Assembly: GCA_016191115.1 (NCBI GenBank)
Contig: JACPPG010000002.1
Location: forward strand, 1-64,000
Direction of reading: 5' to 3'
Source: Planctomycetia bacterium
GTDB lineage: Bacteria; Planctomycetota; Planctomycetia; Pirellulales; JACPPG01
DNA: 64,000 bases
Position numbers and translations under genes: made by a program. Under the pieces are notes generated by a model. That model had not been told where the DNA came from. It made no database searches and saw only the letters and a list, made by a program, of their open reading frames with translations. Below are positions 17,295 through 27,139 of this stretch, one piece after another. Within the stretch, counting starts at the first letter, position 1. The number at the start of each line of letters is the position of its first letter.

Positions 17295-17332
17295 CGTCCA
17301 CCAGGGTCTGGCATCTCAGACCCTGGTGGATG
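17295..17332 (+). terminator. Strong hairpin after the 9.7-17.3 kb operon
   Basis: A perfect 14-bp inverted repeat, TCCACCAGGGTCTG and its complement, encloses a 6-nt loop (17311-17316), with one G-U and one more pair extending it. It lies about 30 nt after the last stop. There is no T tract, so it may stop RNA decay or act with Rho rather than as a classic intrinsic terminator. Confidence 0.5.
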
Positions 17333-17898
17333 GATTGGATCGAACCGTCCCATACACCCTCTTTAGCTATCAGCATCCACGAAACGGGCGATCTGACCAT
17401 TCTTCGCGTAGACTGTCTTGTCTTCCGAGACCTTGTATACCGCCGTTTGAAATTGACCCCGACAAACCTCCGCGAACCGACACGCCCACCTCAATTCCGT
17501 CAGCACCCGACAGTGCTAGCCCTGACTCAAACGGGACCCGCGGCCGTCGACAAACGCAACGAGAATCAAGAGGCTCTGGTCCGACTGTCCGAACATCTTG
17601 CTGCTAAGGCGGCTCAGCGCAAAGCCAGGCCACACGTCCAGGCAGTGTTGGGGACTGGGTTGGCGACAGACTCGGAACGGGCTGCAGAACGCGTCCGGCG
17701 ATTCCTTGAGGCGGATTAGAAGTGGGCCTTTGGCAACCCCGGGTGCTGCCGACGGCCGGAAGGGTATGCATTCCAGCGGGGTTCTGCGGTGCCGTTGCGG
17801 CCCTACCCCGCGTCGCACCACCGTCGCCACCTGTTTCGCCGCCTGTCGATCGGCGCTTAAGGCAGCCTGCCGCAGTAGTTGCGTCAACTTGAGGCGAC
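17333..17898. other. Convergent intergenic region
   Basis: This 566-nt stretch lies between the plus-strand cluster and the minus-strand FHA-ABC gene. A 129-codon plus ORF (17330-17719) starts inside the hairpin arm, has no ribosome-binding site and no recognisable motif, so I do not accept it as a gene. Nothing else is seen. Confidence 0.5.
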
Positions 17899-20445
17899 TT
17901 AGACGTGGCTCTTCATCCACCGGGCCTGGCAATGGAGGATCGTTGCCGTTAACAGCGGCAGCCCTACGAACATCGATAGCAATGTCAGAGCCGCCTCGTG
18001 GCGCCAGCGTGGATAGCCGTCGTTCTTTACGTGAGCCGGTTCAATGGGATCCTCCACCGAAGGGCGCCAGGTGTACGCTTTGTACGCATCGCGTCCGTAT
18101 GCAAAGCTCCGCAGGACGATGTCGGCGTAACGCGAGAGCGTGAAGTACGAGCTAAGGACGGCCGCGCGGCTTGGTAGGCCACTCTGCTGTGTTTTACAGT
18201 CGTCGCCCGCACGCTCTTCGCACTCGCAGATCCACGAGTATTCCGAGTCCGAATCCTTGCGTCGCCACTGGATGGCCCGTCGGTCCGGGTGGGCAGCGCA
18301 GTGGTGGAGTGTGAACCCGCCATAGGAGGTCTCGAGCGGCCCATCACCGTTTCCTGCCCCGTGCACGCTGAAGACAATCTGCCCCACCATGAAGAACGGC
18401 AACAGGGAATTGGCGGCAAGCACATGCCCGCCGACCGACGCAGAGATCACCAGTCCCAGTCCCGTGGCGGCCAGCCCGACCAACCACAAATAGAGCAGGC
18501 TCGACCAAGGCGAGAAGAGCATGTAGTCCCCGTCGGGCGCAAAGCCCGCCCACTCCGGGTGACGGCGAATGGTCCACACCAACAGAAAGAAGATCGTGGT
18601 CTGCACGGACGACAGCGTCCACAAGATGGCCGTCTTGGCTGTCACGTACGGGCCGATTCGCAGAAATAGCAACCTTTCATGCTCATACACTGGCCGCTCG
18701 TTTGCGATCGCCAATAAGCCGAGGCTGGCCCCCAGCCAGGTCGTGGCGAGAATCGCCAGGAATCCTAGCAGGGGCAGCTCACCGACTTTGACCGTGACTC
18801 CGATCGCCCCAGCGAGCACCGTCGGCACGACGACGACGGGGAGGGCGATCCGCCGCCACAGGCTGTTCGTCAAAAGGTACAGCTCGCGCTTAAGAAGCGT
18901 ACCGAACTGACGCAGGCCCTGCTTTGCCCACCGCACGAGGACGCCGTCGGCCGCATCGATTTCCCCGAGGGGCCTAGTCACGCAGCCATCCCCACCTTCC
19001 GGCCGATCAACGGGGCCGTACTGGGTGCTCAGGTCAAAATCCGACAATTCACCCGACGGAATCAACTCCCGCAACTCTTCCGGCGTGCGGTCGGTGACGA
19101 GCTTGCCGCCCGGATGAAGGACCAGCACGCGATCGCATTCGTGCAGGCTGCCTAAATTGTGTGAGACTACGATCACGGTGCAGCCTCGGTACGACAGATT
19201 GCGCAGAAGATGCATCAGTGCGGCTTCGCGGTCGCGGTCCAGCCCACTGCCCGGCTCGTCCAGGACGAGCAGCCGCGGGTTGGTCGCCAGTTCGGCGGCG
19301 ATGCGAACCCGCTTCCGTTCCCCTCCGCTGAGATCCCTGATCGGCCGCTCTTCATCCACAATGTCAACCTGCCGGAGCGCGAGCCCCGCGTCTGGGTCCC
19401 TGTGTCCGCGCAGGCGGGCGGCGAACTCGACCGCCTGCGTCGCCGTCAGCTCCTCGTGCAGCACTTCCTGCTGGGACACGTAACCGAGCAATTGACGAAA
19501 GCATTCGAGCTGGGCGGTAACGAGGCTTCCGTCCTCTTGTAGTTTGCAGCCGCCGACATGGACGGTGCCTTTGTCGGCCACGCGCGGCACCCCGACCAGC
19601 ACTTGGACCAGCGTCGACTTGCCGGCCCCGCTCGGCCCGACGATCGCGACAAACTCTTTTGCCGGGATCGACAAATCCAAACGATCGAGCCGGTTCTTTA
19701 CCAGAACGCCGCAGAAGTCGACGGGTGGGCCATCGATGGGCTCTGCTCGCAACCAATGCCTGCCGGACTCGCGGACCGTCCAGGAAAAGGGGCCCATCTG
19801 CACGAGGTCGTTGTTCGAGAGCCGATGAGCGATGATGCGGCGCCGGTTGACGAACGTGCCGCCGACCGTGCATCCTTCGGCGGTGCAATTGTCCACCAGC
19901 CAATAGTGCCCAGACCCGGCCTCGCGAACGACTATCGCGTGGACGTCTTCGACCTCCCCGCTGTTGAGTTCGACGTGGCGCGCGTCCCCCTTTGCCTTGC
20001 CGAGTGTTCTGTGGTACGGCTTGACCTCCTTATTGTCTGGGGCAGCAGTGACCGGTGGCGCTTTCGTGTGGGGCGCGGTTGCGACGAGACTGGCGCGAAC
20101 AACCAGCCCGTCCACGCGCTTCTCACCCGGCAGTTTCCAGCCATGCCGACCGTTCGGGGCGCGCAGTTCGATCCCCAGCCCGCCGTTCCAGGTAACAACC
20201 AGACGAATGCCGTCCGCAATCAACTCCGACGTCCCAGGAGCAGCAAGCCGCGCTGCCGAAGTCCCGTTCTTCCCGATGACCTCCCAGCACAACTCCGGAT
20301 ACCGTTTGGCCCAGTTGCGCAGCGCGTCGGCGAAACGGCCCGTGTCCCGCAACCAGGCGAGCGTTGAGCCGCAGCGCGGGCATTTGGACGTGCCGTCAGG
20401 GTTTACCGTCTGGCAGCTCGGACAAGTGATGACCGCATCGTCCAT
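17899..20445 (-). CDS. Zinc-ribbon/FHA/ABC transporter fused to ABC-2 permease
   Basis: This is an 848-residue half-transporter of the ABCG layout. It has a zinc ribbon (Cys8, 11, 22, 25), an FHA-like domain at about 155-235 (VHAIVVREAG, NCTAEGCTVGGTFVN, LSNNDLVQMG), then an ATPase with Walker A GPSGAGKS at 270-277, signature LSGGE at 372, Walker B LLVLDEP at 392 and the switch His429, and from about 530 six likely membrane spans with a large Cys-rich loop before the last. FHA domains bind phosphothreonine, so a kinase partner is expected; the kinase-like gene two places upstream is the obvious candidate, though it looks inactive. I start at Met 20445 because of the zinc ribbon; no ribosome-binding site is visible. 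Substrate is unknown. Confidence 0.88.
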   Translation of the reverse strand: MDDAVITCPSCQTVNPDGTSKCPRCGSTLAWLRDTGRFADALRNWAKRYPELCWEVIGKNGTSAARLAAPGTSELIADGIRLVVTWNGGLGIELRAPNGRHGWKLPGEKRVDGLVVRASLVATAPHTKAPPVTAAPDNKEVKPYHRTLGKAKGDARHVELNSGEVEDVHAIVVREAGSGHYWLVDNCTAEGCTVGGTFVNRRRIIAHRLSNNDLVQMGPFSWTVRESGRHWLRAEPIDGPPVDFCGVLVKNRLDRLDLSIPAKEFVAIVGPSGAGKSTLVQVLVGVPRVADKGTVHVGGCKLQEDGSLVTAQLECFRQLLGYVSQQEVLHEELTATQAVEFAARLRGHRDPDAGLALRQVDIVDEERPIRDLSGGERKRVRIAAELATNPRLLVLDEPGSGLDRDREAALMHLLRNLSYRGCTVIVVSHNLGSLHECDRVLVLHPGGKLVTDRTPEELRELIPSGELSDFDLSTQYGPVDRPEGGDGCVTRPLGEIDAADGVLVRWAKQGLRQFGTLLKRELYLLTNSLWRRIALPVVVVPTVLAGAIGVTVKVGELPLLGFLAILATTWLGASLGLLAIANERPVYEHERLLFLRIGPYVTAKTAILWTLSSVQTTIFFLLVWTIRRHPEWAGFAPDGDYMLFSPWSSLLYLWLVGLAATGLGLVISASVGGHVLAANSLLPFFMVGQIVFSVHGAGNGDGPLETSYGGFTLHHCAAHPDRRAIQWRRKDSDSEYSWICECEERAGDDCKTQQSGLPSRAAVLSSYFTLSRYADIVLRSFAYGRDAYKAYTWRPSVEDPIEPAHVKNDGYPRWRHEAALTLLSMFVGLPLLTATILHCQARWMKSHV

Positions 20446-20461
20446 GGTAGCCGTGGATCGC

Positions 20462-21853
20462 TTACTTCTTGACTTCCGAGGGCGTCGAAGCGCCAGGCCG
20501 TGCCTCATACAGTGACTTCATTGTCAGATTCTTCACGCGTTCGGTCCCGAAGAGCAGGTGATTGGTCGACAGATACGCACTCTGGGCCTCCCATTCCATT
20601 TCGGCGTGCTGCACCATCCGGTCCGCCGTGGAGTAGCGAATCCGTCCAGCCTTTCGCTTGATCGTCGCCGAACGTCGGACTCCGTACACTTCGGTCGCGA
20701 CGTCGACCGCGCCACCCACAACGTCCATCGTGGTGATATCGGGACTTTGATCCGTATCTCGCTCACGCCGCCGCAAATCGAACTGGCCTGACAGACGTGG
20801 CTGGTGCCCCAGGTTGAGGATGCCCCCAATATCCTCGGCGCGAACGGTGTACGTCTCGCCGGGCTTCACTTCCGTCGCCTTCGAGACGAAATAGTCCGCG
20901 AGCAAGGCCGCGTTTTTTGCCAGCTCGAGCAGATCGGCTCTGGAGATCGGCACGTCGTTCGATGGCTCAGCCTTGACAACGCCCAGACCGGTCACATATT
21001 CCAGGCGGACTTTCAATCCCTGCAGCTTCTCGATCTGGGCGACGATTTCGAAGTCCTCGTCCGGCCACTGATCCGCGCCCAGCCATTGGCTGACGGTCGT
21101 GAGCGTCTTCCTTAAGCGGGGATCGAACGTGTTGGCAATCTGAGCCAGCCTGCGAACGAGCGCGTAGCGGGGGATTCCGCGGAGTTCTTCGTCCGCCTCG
21201 CCGACGATCAGCTCCAGAAACGGCGATTCGGGCATGTGCAGCTCGATCTGTCCCACGCGGTCAGCGCGGACCTGGCGAATCTGCTTGAAATACTGCTCAA
21301 AAACCACGGCCGTGCCACGGTTTTCGACAACGCGCGTTTCGACCACCGTCCAGTATTGGTAGACAAAGTTCACATAGCCCTTGAAGATCCACTCCTTGTT
21401 CGTGCCCGATCCTTCCGCAGTCAGGATGGCGCTGCTCTCGACCGTGCGGCCGACTGGATAGGCCGCAATAAGCTCGTCTTCCGGCACCTTTCCGGGACGG
21501 TCCCCGTCCGTCGATGGAACGTCGACCGAGCCTTTGACTGGGTCGAGCTGGCATTGTTGCTGAACGAGGTCGCGATTCCGCCGGGCCTCGCTCGCCACGT
21601 CGTCGTATCTTCGGTGACCGTCGACCAGCGTTATGAGTTCGTCCAACTTGTCGCGCGCACTGCGCCAGTCCTTGCTCGACTGCAACTGGTAGGCTTCTTC
21701 ACTCAGCTTCTTGACCTGCTCTGGTGTGGGGCCATTGTCCTCGCTGCCTCCTCGGCCTGAGATCCACCAGGCGATGGCCGCAAACGACACGACCGCGATG
21801 ATGAGCACGAACAACAATGCACGCCCAGTCCCGGCCCGCTCGTAGTGGCTCAT
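20462..21853 (-). CDS. Membrane-anchored protein of unknown function
   Basis: This 463-residue protein has an N-terminal anchor (ALLFVLIIAVVSFAAIAWW, about 12-31), then a short helical, TPR-like segment (EAYQLQSSKDWRSARDKLDEL) and a long mixed region with no motif I recognise. The bulk is probably periplasmic. Its ATG overlaps the stop of the kinase-like gene (ATGA) and the FHA-ABC gene follows 16 nt later, so it sits in the middle of a four-gene operon and may link the kinase-like protein to the transporter. Confidence 0.8.
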   Translation of the reverse strand: MSHYERAGTGRALLFVLIIAVVSFAAIAWWISGRGGSEDNGPTPEQVKKLSEEAYQLQSSKDWRSARDKLDELITLVDGHRRYDDVASEARRNRDLVQQQCQLDPVKGSVDVPSTDGDRPGKVPEDELIAAYPVGRTVESSAILTAEGSGTNKEWIFKGYVNFVYQYWTVVETRVVENRGTAVVFEQYFKQIRQVRADRVGQIELHMPESPFLELIVGEADEELRGIPRYALVRRLAQIANTFDPRLRKTLTTVSQWLGADQWPDEDFEIVAQIEKLQGLKVRLEYVTGLGVVKAEPSNDVPISRADLLELAKNAALLADYFVSKATEVKPGETYTVRAEDIGGILNLGHQPRLSGQFDLRRRERDTDQSPDITTMDVVGGAVDVATEVYGVRRSATIKRKAGRIRYSTADRMVQHAEMEWEAQSAYLSTNHLLFGTERVKNLTMKSLYEARPGASTPSEVKK

Positions 21854-23802
21854 GGTTTACTCCCCAGGAATACTGTTTGCAGCGATGGCTTCCAACCCTG
21901 CGGCGGCCCCGGACAGTTAGGAATCTCGAACGAGATCCAGTTGGTCTCGTCCGCATTGGAGGCATATCCGTACCAGTTGAAGTACCAGAGCGCGAGCGAG
22001 CCTCGGAGCGTGTCGTTGAGCAGGTTGGGCCGGTCCCCCAGCCGCGCCCAAGTCCCACCCGCCTCAAGCATCACCGTCATCTCGTTTCCCGGCTTCCACG
22101 AGAATTGGATGTCGGTCACGTCGGGTGCATCGTTGGCATAGTCATGCTCGTGGTCCCGCTCCCACTGGTGCCACGCGCCTGTGACCCATTTTGCGCTCTG
22201 ATCACCCCGCACCGAAACAAGACGCGACGCGCTGAAGCCAGGACTGGTCTTGCCCTTGCGGAGACGCAGAATCCACGTTCGGTCTTGCATCGCCGCCAAC
22301 CAGCCCTTGAGGATCTGTTGCACTTCCCGATCGGTGACCAAGTCCAGTCGCTCACGCAGGTCACTCACGGACAACGACGGATTTTCCGCCCATCGCAGCC
22401 ATTGCTCTGCCGCCTCCTGCAACGCCCGCATGCGGGTCTCGGCCTGCTCCACGGCATTGTTGTCCCACGGCGCCGACGCGGCCGCTTTGACGAGGGCGAC
22501 AATCCCCCGCTCGGTCGATTGCCAGACGCGCGCCTTCTCGACTAGCGGCGTGAGCCGACGGAGCCATTCTGCGAAGGCTTTGGCCTCCGGATCATTCGGG
22601 CCTTTTGACCGTAACAGCTCTTCGTGCTTCTTCTGGGCTTCGGCAAGCTTCCTGTCAGGGTCCGCGACGTTGGCGACGGTTTCCTGCCACGTTCCCCTCG
22701 CACGGTCTGACGGCTCCCCTCTCGAACGGGCGATTTCGCGATCCTGCGTCTCGACTACGCGATCCTTCTCCTCGATTAAGCGATCCTTCGTCTTGATCGT
22801 TTCCTGGGCCGCCGAGAGACTGGCCTCGAGAGCCTTCCGTGTCTGTGATTGTTGACTGTTGTGATGCAGTTCGATCAGCACCAGGACCGCGATGACGACC
22901 GAAGCCGTCGCGGCGCTCGTCAAAATACGCCAATTCAAAAGTGCATTCTGTTCTTGCAGGCGCTTGAACTCCCTCAATGCTTCGCCGGCCGTCTTGGGCC
23001 GCTTCGCTTGCTCGGCCAGACAGTAGCGAACGAAGCTGCAAAGCCATCTTGGGACGTTGGCTTGCCGGAGTCGCAGAGTCGCAGCGCTAGGAACGTTTTC
23101 CTCGACGCTGCTACCGTTCCGTTTGGGGTTCGCCTTTCGCCCTCCAAACAACTCGCAGAGGACGAGCCCCAAGGCATATACGTCGGCTTCCAGACTGGGA
23201 GGATCGCTGCCATTGACGACCTCCGGCGCCCGATAGAAGTTTGCGTCGTCATCGCGAAGCTTCCCCTCCGACCAACACGTCATGCCGCCAATGACGGCGT
23301 TGCCCCAATACGCTTGTGTCTGGTCGGGTTTGCCACTTGTGTGGTCAAGAAACACGTTTTTCGTGCGAATGTCGCCGTGGGCGATCCTCTGGTCGTGCAG
23401 CGCGGCCAGCCCCGTGAGTAACTGCTCGGCAATGCGCAGCAACCGCTGGCTGCCCTCTTTCCATCGCTTCTTCCCGTCGACGTCGCCCAGTTCGTCCCAG
23501 AAGGATCTGTCGTGCAGGTCGCTGACGATGTACAGCTTCCCGTCGACCGTTTCGCCGACCTCGTGAAGACAGGACAGGTAGGGGAGCTGACGATTCAGAA
23601 GCAGGCCAATTTGCTCATCAAGGCCGGCGCGGGCTTTACGTACGGCGGCGGTCTGTTCCAAGACGCGGACCGCGCGGAGCGGCCGTTGCCCCGCAAATCG
23701 CTCGTCGGCAACCTTGAAGACACGGCCGAAGACGCCGTCCTCACCCAACGGTCGCTCGATGCGGAGACCGTCGGGAAGCCTTGGCCACTCATTGGTAGAC
23801 AT
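21850..23802 (-). CDS. Membrane-anchored Hanks-type pseudokinase
   Basis: This is a 650-residue protein. Residues 12-280 have a protein-kinase outline: glycine loop LGEDGVFGRVFKV, HGDIRTKNVFLD in place of HRD, FYRAPEVV, and DVYALGLVLCELFGG. The VAIK lysine is replaced (AVRV, Arg46) and the DFG motif is absent (AVIGG at 169-173), so catalysis is doubtful. A membrane span lies at 291-312, followed by a coiled coil (about 315-400) and a C-terminal globular domain of about 200 residues that looks carbohydrate- or ligand-binding at best. GGAGGAA stands 9 nt before the ATG. A sensor or scaffold role is likely. Confidence 0.85.
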   Translation of the reverse strand: MSTNEWPRLPDGLRIERPLGEDGVFGRVFKVADERFAGQRPLRAVRVLEQTAAVRKARAGLDEQIGLLLNRQLPYLSCLHEVGETVDGKLYIVSDLHDRSFWDELGDVDGKKRWKEGSQRLLRIAEQLLTGLAALHDQRIAHGDIRTKNVFLDHTSGKPDQTQAYWGNAVIGGMTCWSEGKLRDDDANFYRAPEVVNGSDPPSLEADVYALGLVLCELFGGRKANPKRNGSSVEENVPSAATLRLRQANVPRWLCSFVRYCLAEQAKRPKTAGEALREFKRLQEQNALLNWRILTSAATASVVIAVLVLIELHHNSQQSQTRKALEASLSAAQETIKTKDRLIEEKDRVVETQDREIARSRGEPSDRARGTWQETVANVADPDRKLAEAQKKHEELLRSKGPNDPEAKAFAEWLRRLTPLVEKARVWQSTERGIVALVKAAASAPWDNNAVEQAETRMRALQEAAEQWLRWAENPSLSVSDLRERLDLVTDREVQQILKGWLAAMQDRTWILRLRKGKTSPGFSASRLVSVRGDQSAKWVTGAWHQWERDHEHDYANDAPDVTDIQFSWKPGNEMTVMLEAGGTWARLGDRPNLLNDTLRGSLALWYFNWYGYASNADETNWISFEIPNCPGPPQGWKPSLQTVFLGSKP

Positions 23803-23806
23803 GGCG

Positions 23807-25201
23807 TCATTCCTCCGCGGTGCTCGTCGCCAACGTGGCGACGATCCACCGAAAGACCTCGTGTTCTTCCGGGCGAGCGCCCGGCAATGACAAGAGCTCC
23901 AGATGATTGACGTCGAAAACGCGCTCGCTCGCGGCGCCCTGCAACCGCGCGGAGGCAACAGCCACGACGCCATCGCCGCGTCCGGTGCGGAGTTCGTCCG
24001 ATCGCAGCATCTGTAGGACGTGGCTCCGCGTTTCGGCTGCAACCGAGCGGCGGTCAAAGATGTCTTGAAGTTCTCGTTCAACGTCGCGAACCTGCTCGTC
24101 GCGCAAGAACCCCTTGCGGCCAATCGCGGAGTGATAGCGCACCCCTGCCGGGCGAGGGCGCGCATTCAACCGGCGCAGGAACAGACTTCCTGGATGCAAG
24201 TCGTCACTAGCTTCCCCGAGGCCGTCCCTCAGGGTGCTGCGCTTCCCATTCCACAAACCCGGAATCACTTCGCCGGCCAGTTCCACAACATCGCCTCCCC
24301 TTGCCAGCGCCGAGCCGTGGTTTGGTGTGCCGACCAGGAAGAGGTCTGTCACGTACTTTGGTTGACGGTCTTCAGCGGCCTCCAGGCAATGCCGTGCAAC
24401 CAAGCCCCCCATGCTGTGCGCCACGATTGCTGCGCGAAACGTCGGGTGCTGGTCGGCCAACTTGTCGAGGCTCGACCGCAGCCGATCGCCGGACCAGGCC
24501 AATGGGCCATCGTTCGGATAATCGAACGCAATCGCTTGAATGTCACGGGCCCGACAGGAGTCGACATAACGCCGCAGCTTGTCGACGTTTGATTCCAGGC
24601 CGTGCACCAGCACGATCGTTCGTCGGCCCGGGTCGAAGTCTGAGGTCAAGTGCAGCCCCTTGTCGCGCGGCCACTCATTGAGGTCGATGCCGAGCAAAGA
24701 GCCCAGCCGACGACGGTGCCGCCTTCGTGCGTCGTCGCTTTCGCGATTGGGCAGGCGGAGGACCAGGCGGTCGTCGAGCAACTCGAAGTCCAAAAAGCCG
24801 GCCGCCTTGGCTGCGGCAAGTGCCGCGCGATCGGCTACCGACAACTCGCAAACGCGGTCGGCTGTATCGAGCTGATGGTCCGTCCCCAGTTTCTGGTTAG
24901 CTTCCGCGAGTACGTCGTGCGACGAGTAGAACCGCCCTCCCCGAAGCGGCACTACAAAGACGATGGTCCCATTTCTTTCAGCGGCTTGCGTGGTGTCGGC
25001 TTTGGCAGTGGCCGCAAATAGGGCCGCCGTTGCGATGAGGAGCGAGAAACGCGCGCAACAAAGATTGCTGCGAGCCCGGGCGCCTCGAATTCGAGCAGGC
25101 CGCCGGTGAATCGTGCGCCGAACAGGACGACAAACCGCGTCGAGAACCGGCGCGTGTGTCGAGCGTGGCGCTGAAGGACGGCACCGCCCCTTGCAAGGCA
25201 C
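23807..25201 (-). CDS. Exported alpha/beta hydrolase (lipase-like)
   Basis: The core reads TIVLVHGLESNVDKLRRYV, the nucleophile elbow VAHSMGGLVARHCLE, FLVGTPNHGSALARGG and a C-terminal FDVNHLELL that supplies the catalytic His, as in PGAP1/lipase-like serine hydrolases. A signal-peptide-like stretch ends at AALFAATAKA. The true start is unclear: the nearest in-frame alternative codon is a GTG at 25201, which gives a long basic N-terminus; the frame opens to 25348. First gene of the operon with the pseudokinase, anchored protein and FHA-ABC transporter. It may act on an envelope lipid or ester; the substrate is unknown. Confidence 0.82.
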   Translation of the reverse strand: MPCKGRCRPSAPRSTHAPVLDAVCRPVRRTIHRRPARIRGARARSNLCCARFSLLIATAALFAATAKADTTQAAERNGTIVFVVPLRGGRFYSSHDVLAEANQKLGTDHQLDTADRVCELSVADRAALAAAKAAGFLDFELLDDRLVLRLPNRESDDARRRHRRRLGSLLGIDLNEWPRDKGLHLTSDFDPGRRTIVLVHGLESNVDKLRRYVDSCRARDIQAIAFDYPNDGPLAWSGDRLRSSLDKLADQHPTFRAAIVAHSMGGLVARHCLEAAEDRQPKYVTDLFLVGTPNHGSALARGGDVVELAGEVIPGLWNGKRSTLRDGLGEASDDLHPGSLFLRRLNARPRPAGVRYHSAIGRKGFLRDEQVRDVERELQDIFDRRSVAAETRSHVLQMLRSDELRTGRGDGVVAVASARLQGAASERVFDVNHLELLSLPGARPEEHEVFRWIVATLATSTAEE

Positions 25202-25714
25202 TCGTTCGATGTCGCTGGCCAAAGCTTGAACCACCGCAGCCCCCCAAAAAATGAAAGGAGCGCCGAACCACAGCCGCTCCTGAGGCCCCTGCGAAAGGGC
25301 GTACAGAACAGCACATGACCGACGCTCCCTTTCGGGAGCGCGGTCCAAGGGCTGCCTCTGTACAAAGGCCCTGGGTGGGCCAATTTCGCAGTTTCTCAGG
25401 AAGCAGTTCTTGACGCTCGCGCGTCGTTCAAATTGTCGATTTGCGGCACGATGGCCGACTTGGTTCGTCTCTCTACAAGAAGAAGCTTGGATTGATCGAA
25501 GCCGTCAGTCTACGCTGCCGGCGAGAGGCGGGCAAGAAAGCGTGTGCGCGCGGCGTCGCGTCACGCGGCCCGGCATCACTTGCACGACTGACGCCGTATC
25601 GGTGGGCGTGGCACCGAATGGTTGACTAGCCCTGTGAACCAGCATGCACTAGGCTCACGACCGTGGGTGCGCCCCGATGCTTCAGGCGGCCTCAGCAGTC
25701 ACGAGCACCAAGTC
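25202..25714. other. Divergent intergenic region with a hairpin
   Basis: This region should contain the promoter of the hydrolase operon. A perfect hairpin, CGCTCCC-TTTC-GGGAGCG, lies at 25323-25340. No gene is supported: small ORFs on both strands lack start signals and resemble nothing. Confidence 0.4.
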
Positions 25715-26960
25715 ATGCACTTTGAAGAGCTCCGTACAATCCTCAAGTCGTCGCCCGCGATCAAGCTGCTCGAAGCCCGCGACGCGCCGTTCGTCCTCGA
25801 TTTCCTGCACCGACAGTTCAAGGGCGATGGCCGGGTGACGATTCTCCAGTCGGAACTTCATGCCGCGCTTGTGGACTATCGCGGGGAGGTCCGAGCTGCT
25901 TATCCTCGCGCTCTACGCAAAGCACCTGATCTGTGCCTTGCGACTTGGTGCTCCACGCACGTGCCCTGGTTGCGCATCGTCGCAAGAGACGGACAAGATG
26001 AACCGCACTATCAGCTCACGCCGTCCGCCGAGACCGTATTGGAATTCTTGAGTCGCACCCAAGACGACGAGCATGGCGTCGTCAAGAGCCCGATTGAACG
26101 CGCGACGGACGTGGTCCGTAAGGAATTCGCATTTGCAAAGGGCTTTTGCCCGTTCTACACGAACTACCGCGTCTTGATTCCGCCGGACTATTCGCAGATC
26201 GCTACGATCGTGCCGCTGGACCACGATGCAGTCCTGCCGGTCGAGAAGGACCGCCGCGAATATGAACGGTTGGCGCAGCGATTCACGCGGGAGCTGCCCA
26301 GGTATGTCGAGGTCCTCACAAAGATCGAGCCCTTCCGGACCAAGGAGGGAGTGCTGCGCGCCGAATCGGACGGGATCACGCCCTACTGGCCGAACTTGTA
26401 CTTTGGCGTCGCCGACGCCATGACTTTGACGGGCATCATGGGCACTTATCGGCCACGCCGATATGTCGAGATTGGCTCGGGGCACAGTACGCGGTTTTGC
26501 CACCGCGCGCGACGCCTATTCGAGACCAACACCAAAATCACGTGCATCGACCCAGCGCCGCGTGTCGAAATTGCGGCGATTGCCGATCGGGTCATTGCAA
26601 AGAGTCTGATCGAGGTGGAAGCATCGTTCTTCTCGGAGTTGGAAGCCGGTGATGTCTTGTTTTTGGACGGAAGCCATCTGGCGTTTCATGGTTCCGACGT
26701 TACGTACTTCTTCTTGCGAGTGCTGCCGGTGCTGCGGCCGGGAGTCATGGTCCACCTCCACGACGTTTCCCCCCCCCTACGAGTACCCGGAGCGATGCGA
26801 TCACCTGCAGTGGAACGAGCAGTACGTGTTGGCCGCCTTTCTGCTTTTCAATCCGTCCTGGCAGGTACTTCTGCCGGTCCAGTTTTGCTACCGCCAGGGC
26901 CTGCTATCCGAGGGCGTCTCGTTCTGGATGCAACGGTCCGACAACGACGCCACGGCGTAG
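25715..26960 (+). pseudogene. JetA-like (DUF3375) N-terminal fragment joined to a frameshifted methyltransferase
   Basis: Residues from the ATG at 25715 (HFEELRTILKSSPAIKLLE, APFVLDFLHRQF, ITILQSELHAALVDY-like spacing, HYQLTPSAETVLEFL) match the start of DUF3375, the JetA subunit of Wadjet, which is normally nearly 500 residues. After about 125 residues the frame continues into a class I SAM-dependent methyltransferase: YWPNLYFGVADA, the SAM loop YVEIGSGHSTRF, IDPAPR and HLHDV. At a run of nine C (26769-26777) the frame shifts by one; the true tail PYEYPERCDHLQWNEQYVL follows in another frame and stops at 26960. No JetB, JetC or JetD is nearby. Probably a decayed, recombined locus. Confidence 0.75.
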
Positions 26961-27139
26961 ACGGTCTGTTCGTCAAGCCGAACGATTCGGTGGCGGAGGC
27001 CGCATGGGTCATTGGAATCGCGCACGCCCTGGTGTTATGCTTGTCGCTGGGGTCTTGGATCAACTGGGCTACCGGCCCGGTGGATTCATCAGGACCTGGT
27101 TGGCGAGCACGGCATCATGGTCACTGCACAATCACAAGC

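Noticed and set aside
17330-17719. 129-codon plus-strand ORF
   Set aside because: Begins in a hairpin arm, no start signal, composition not clearly coding.
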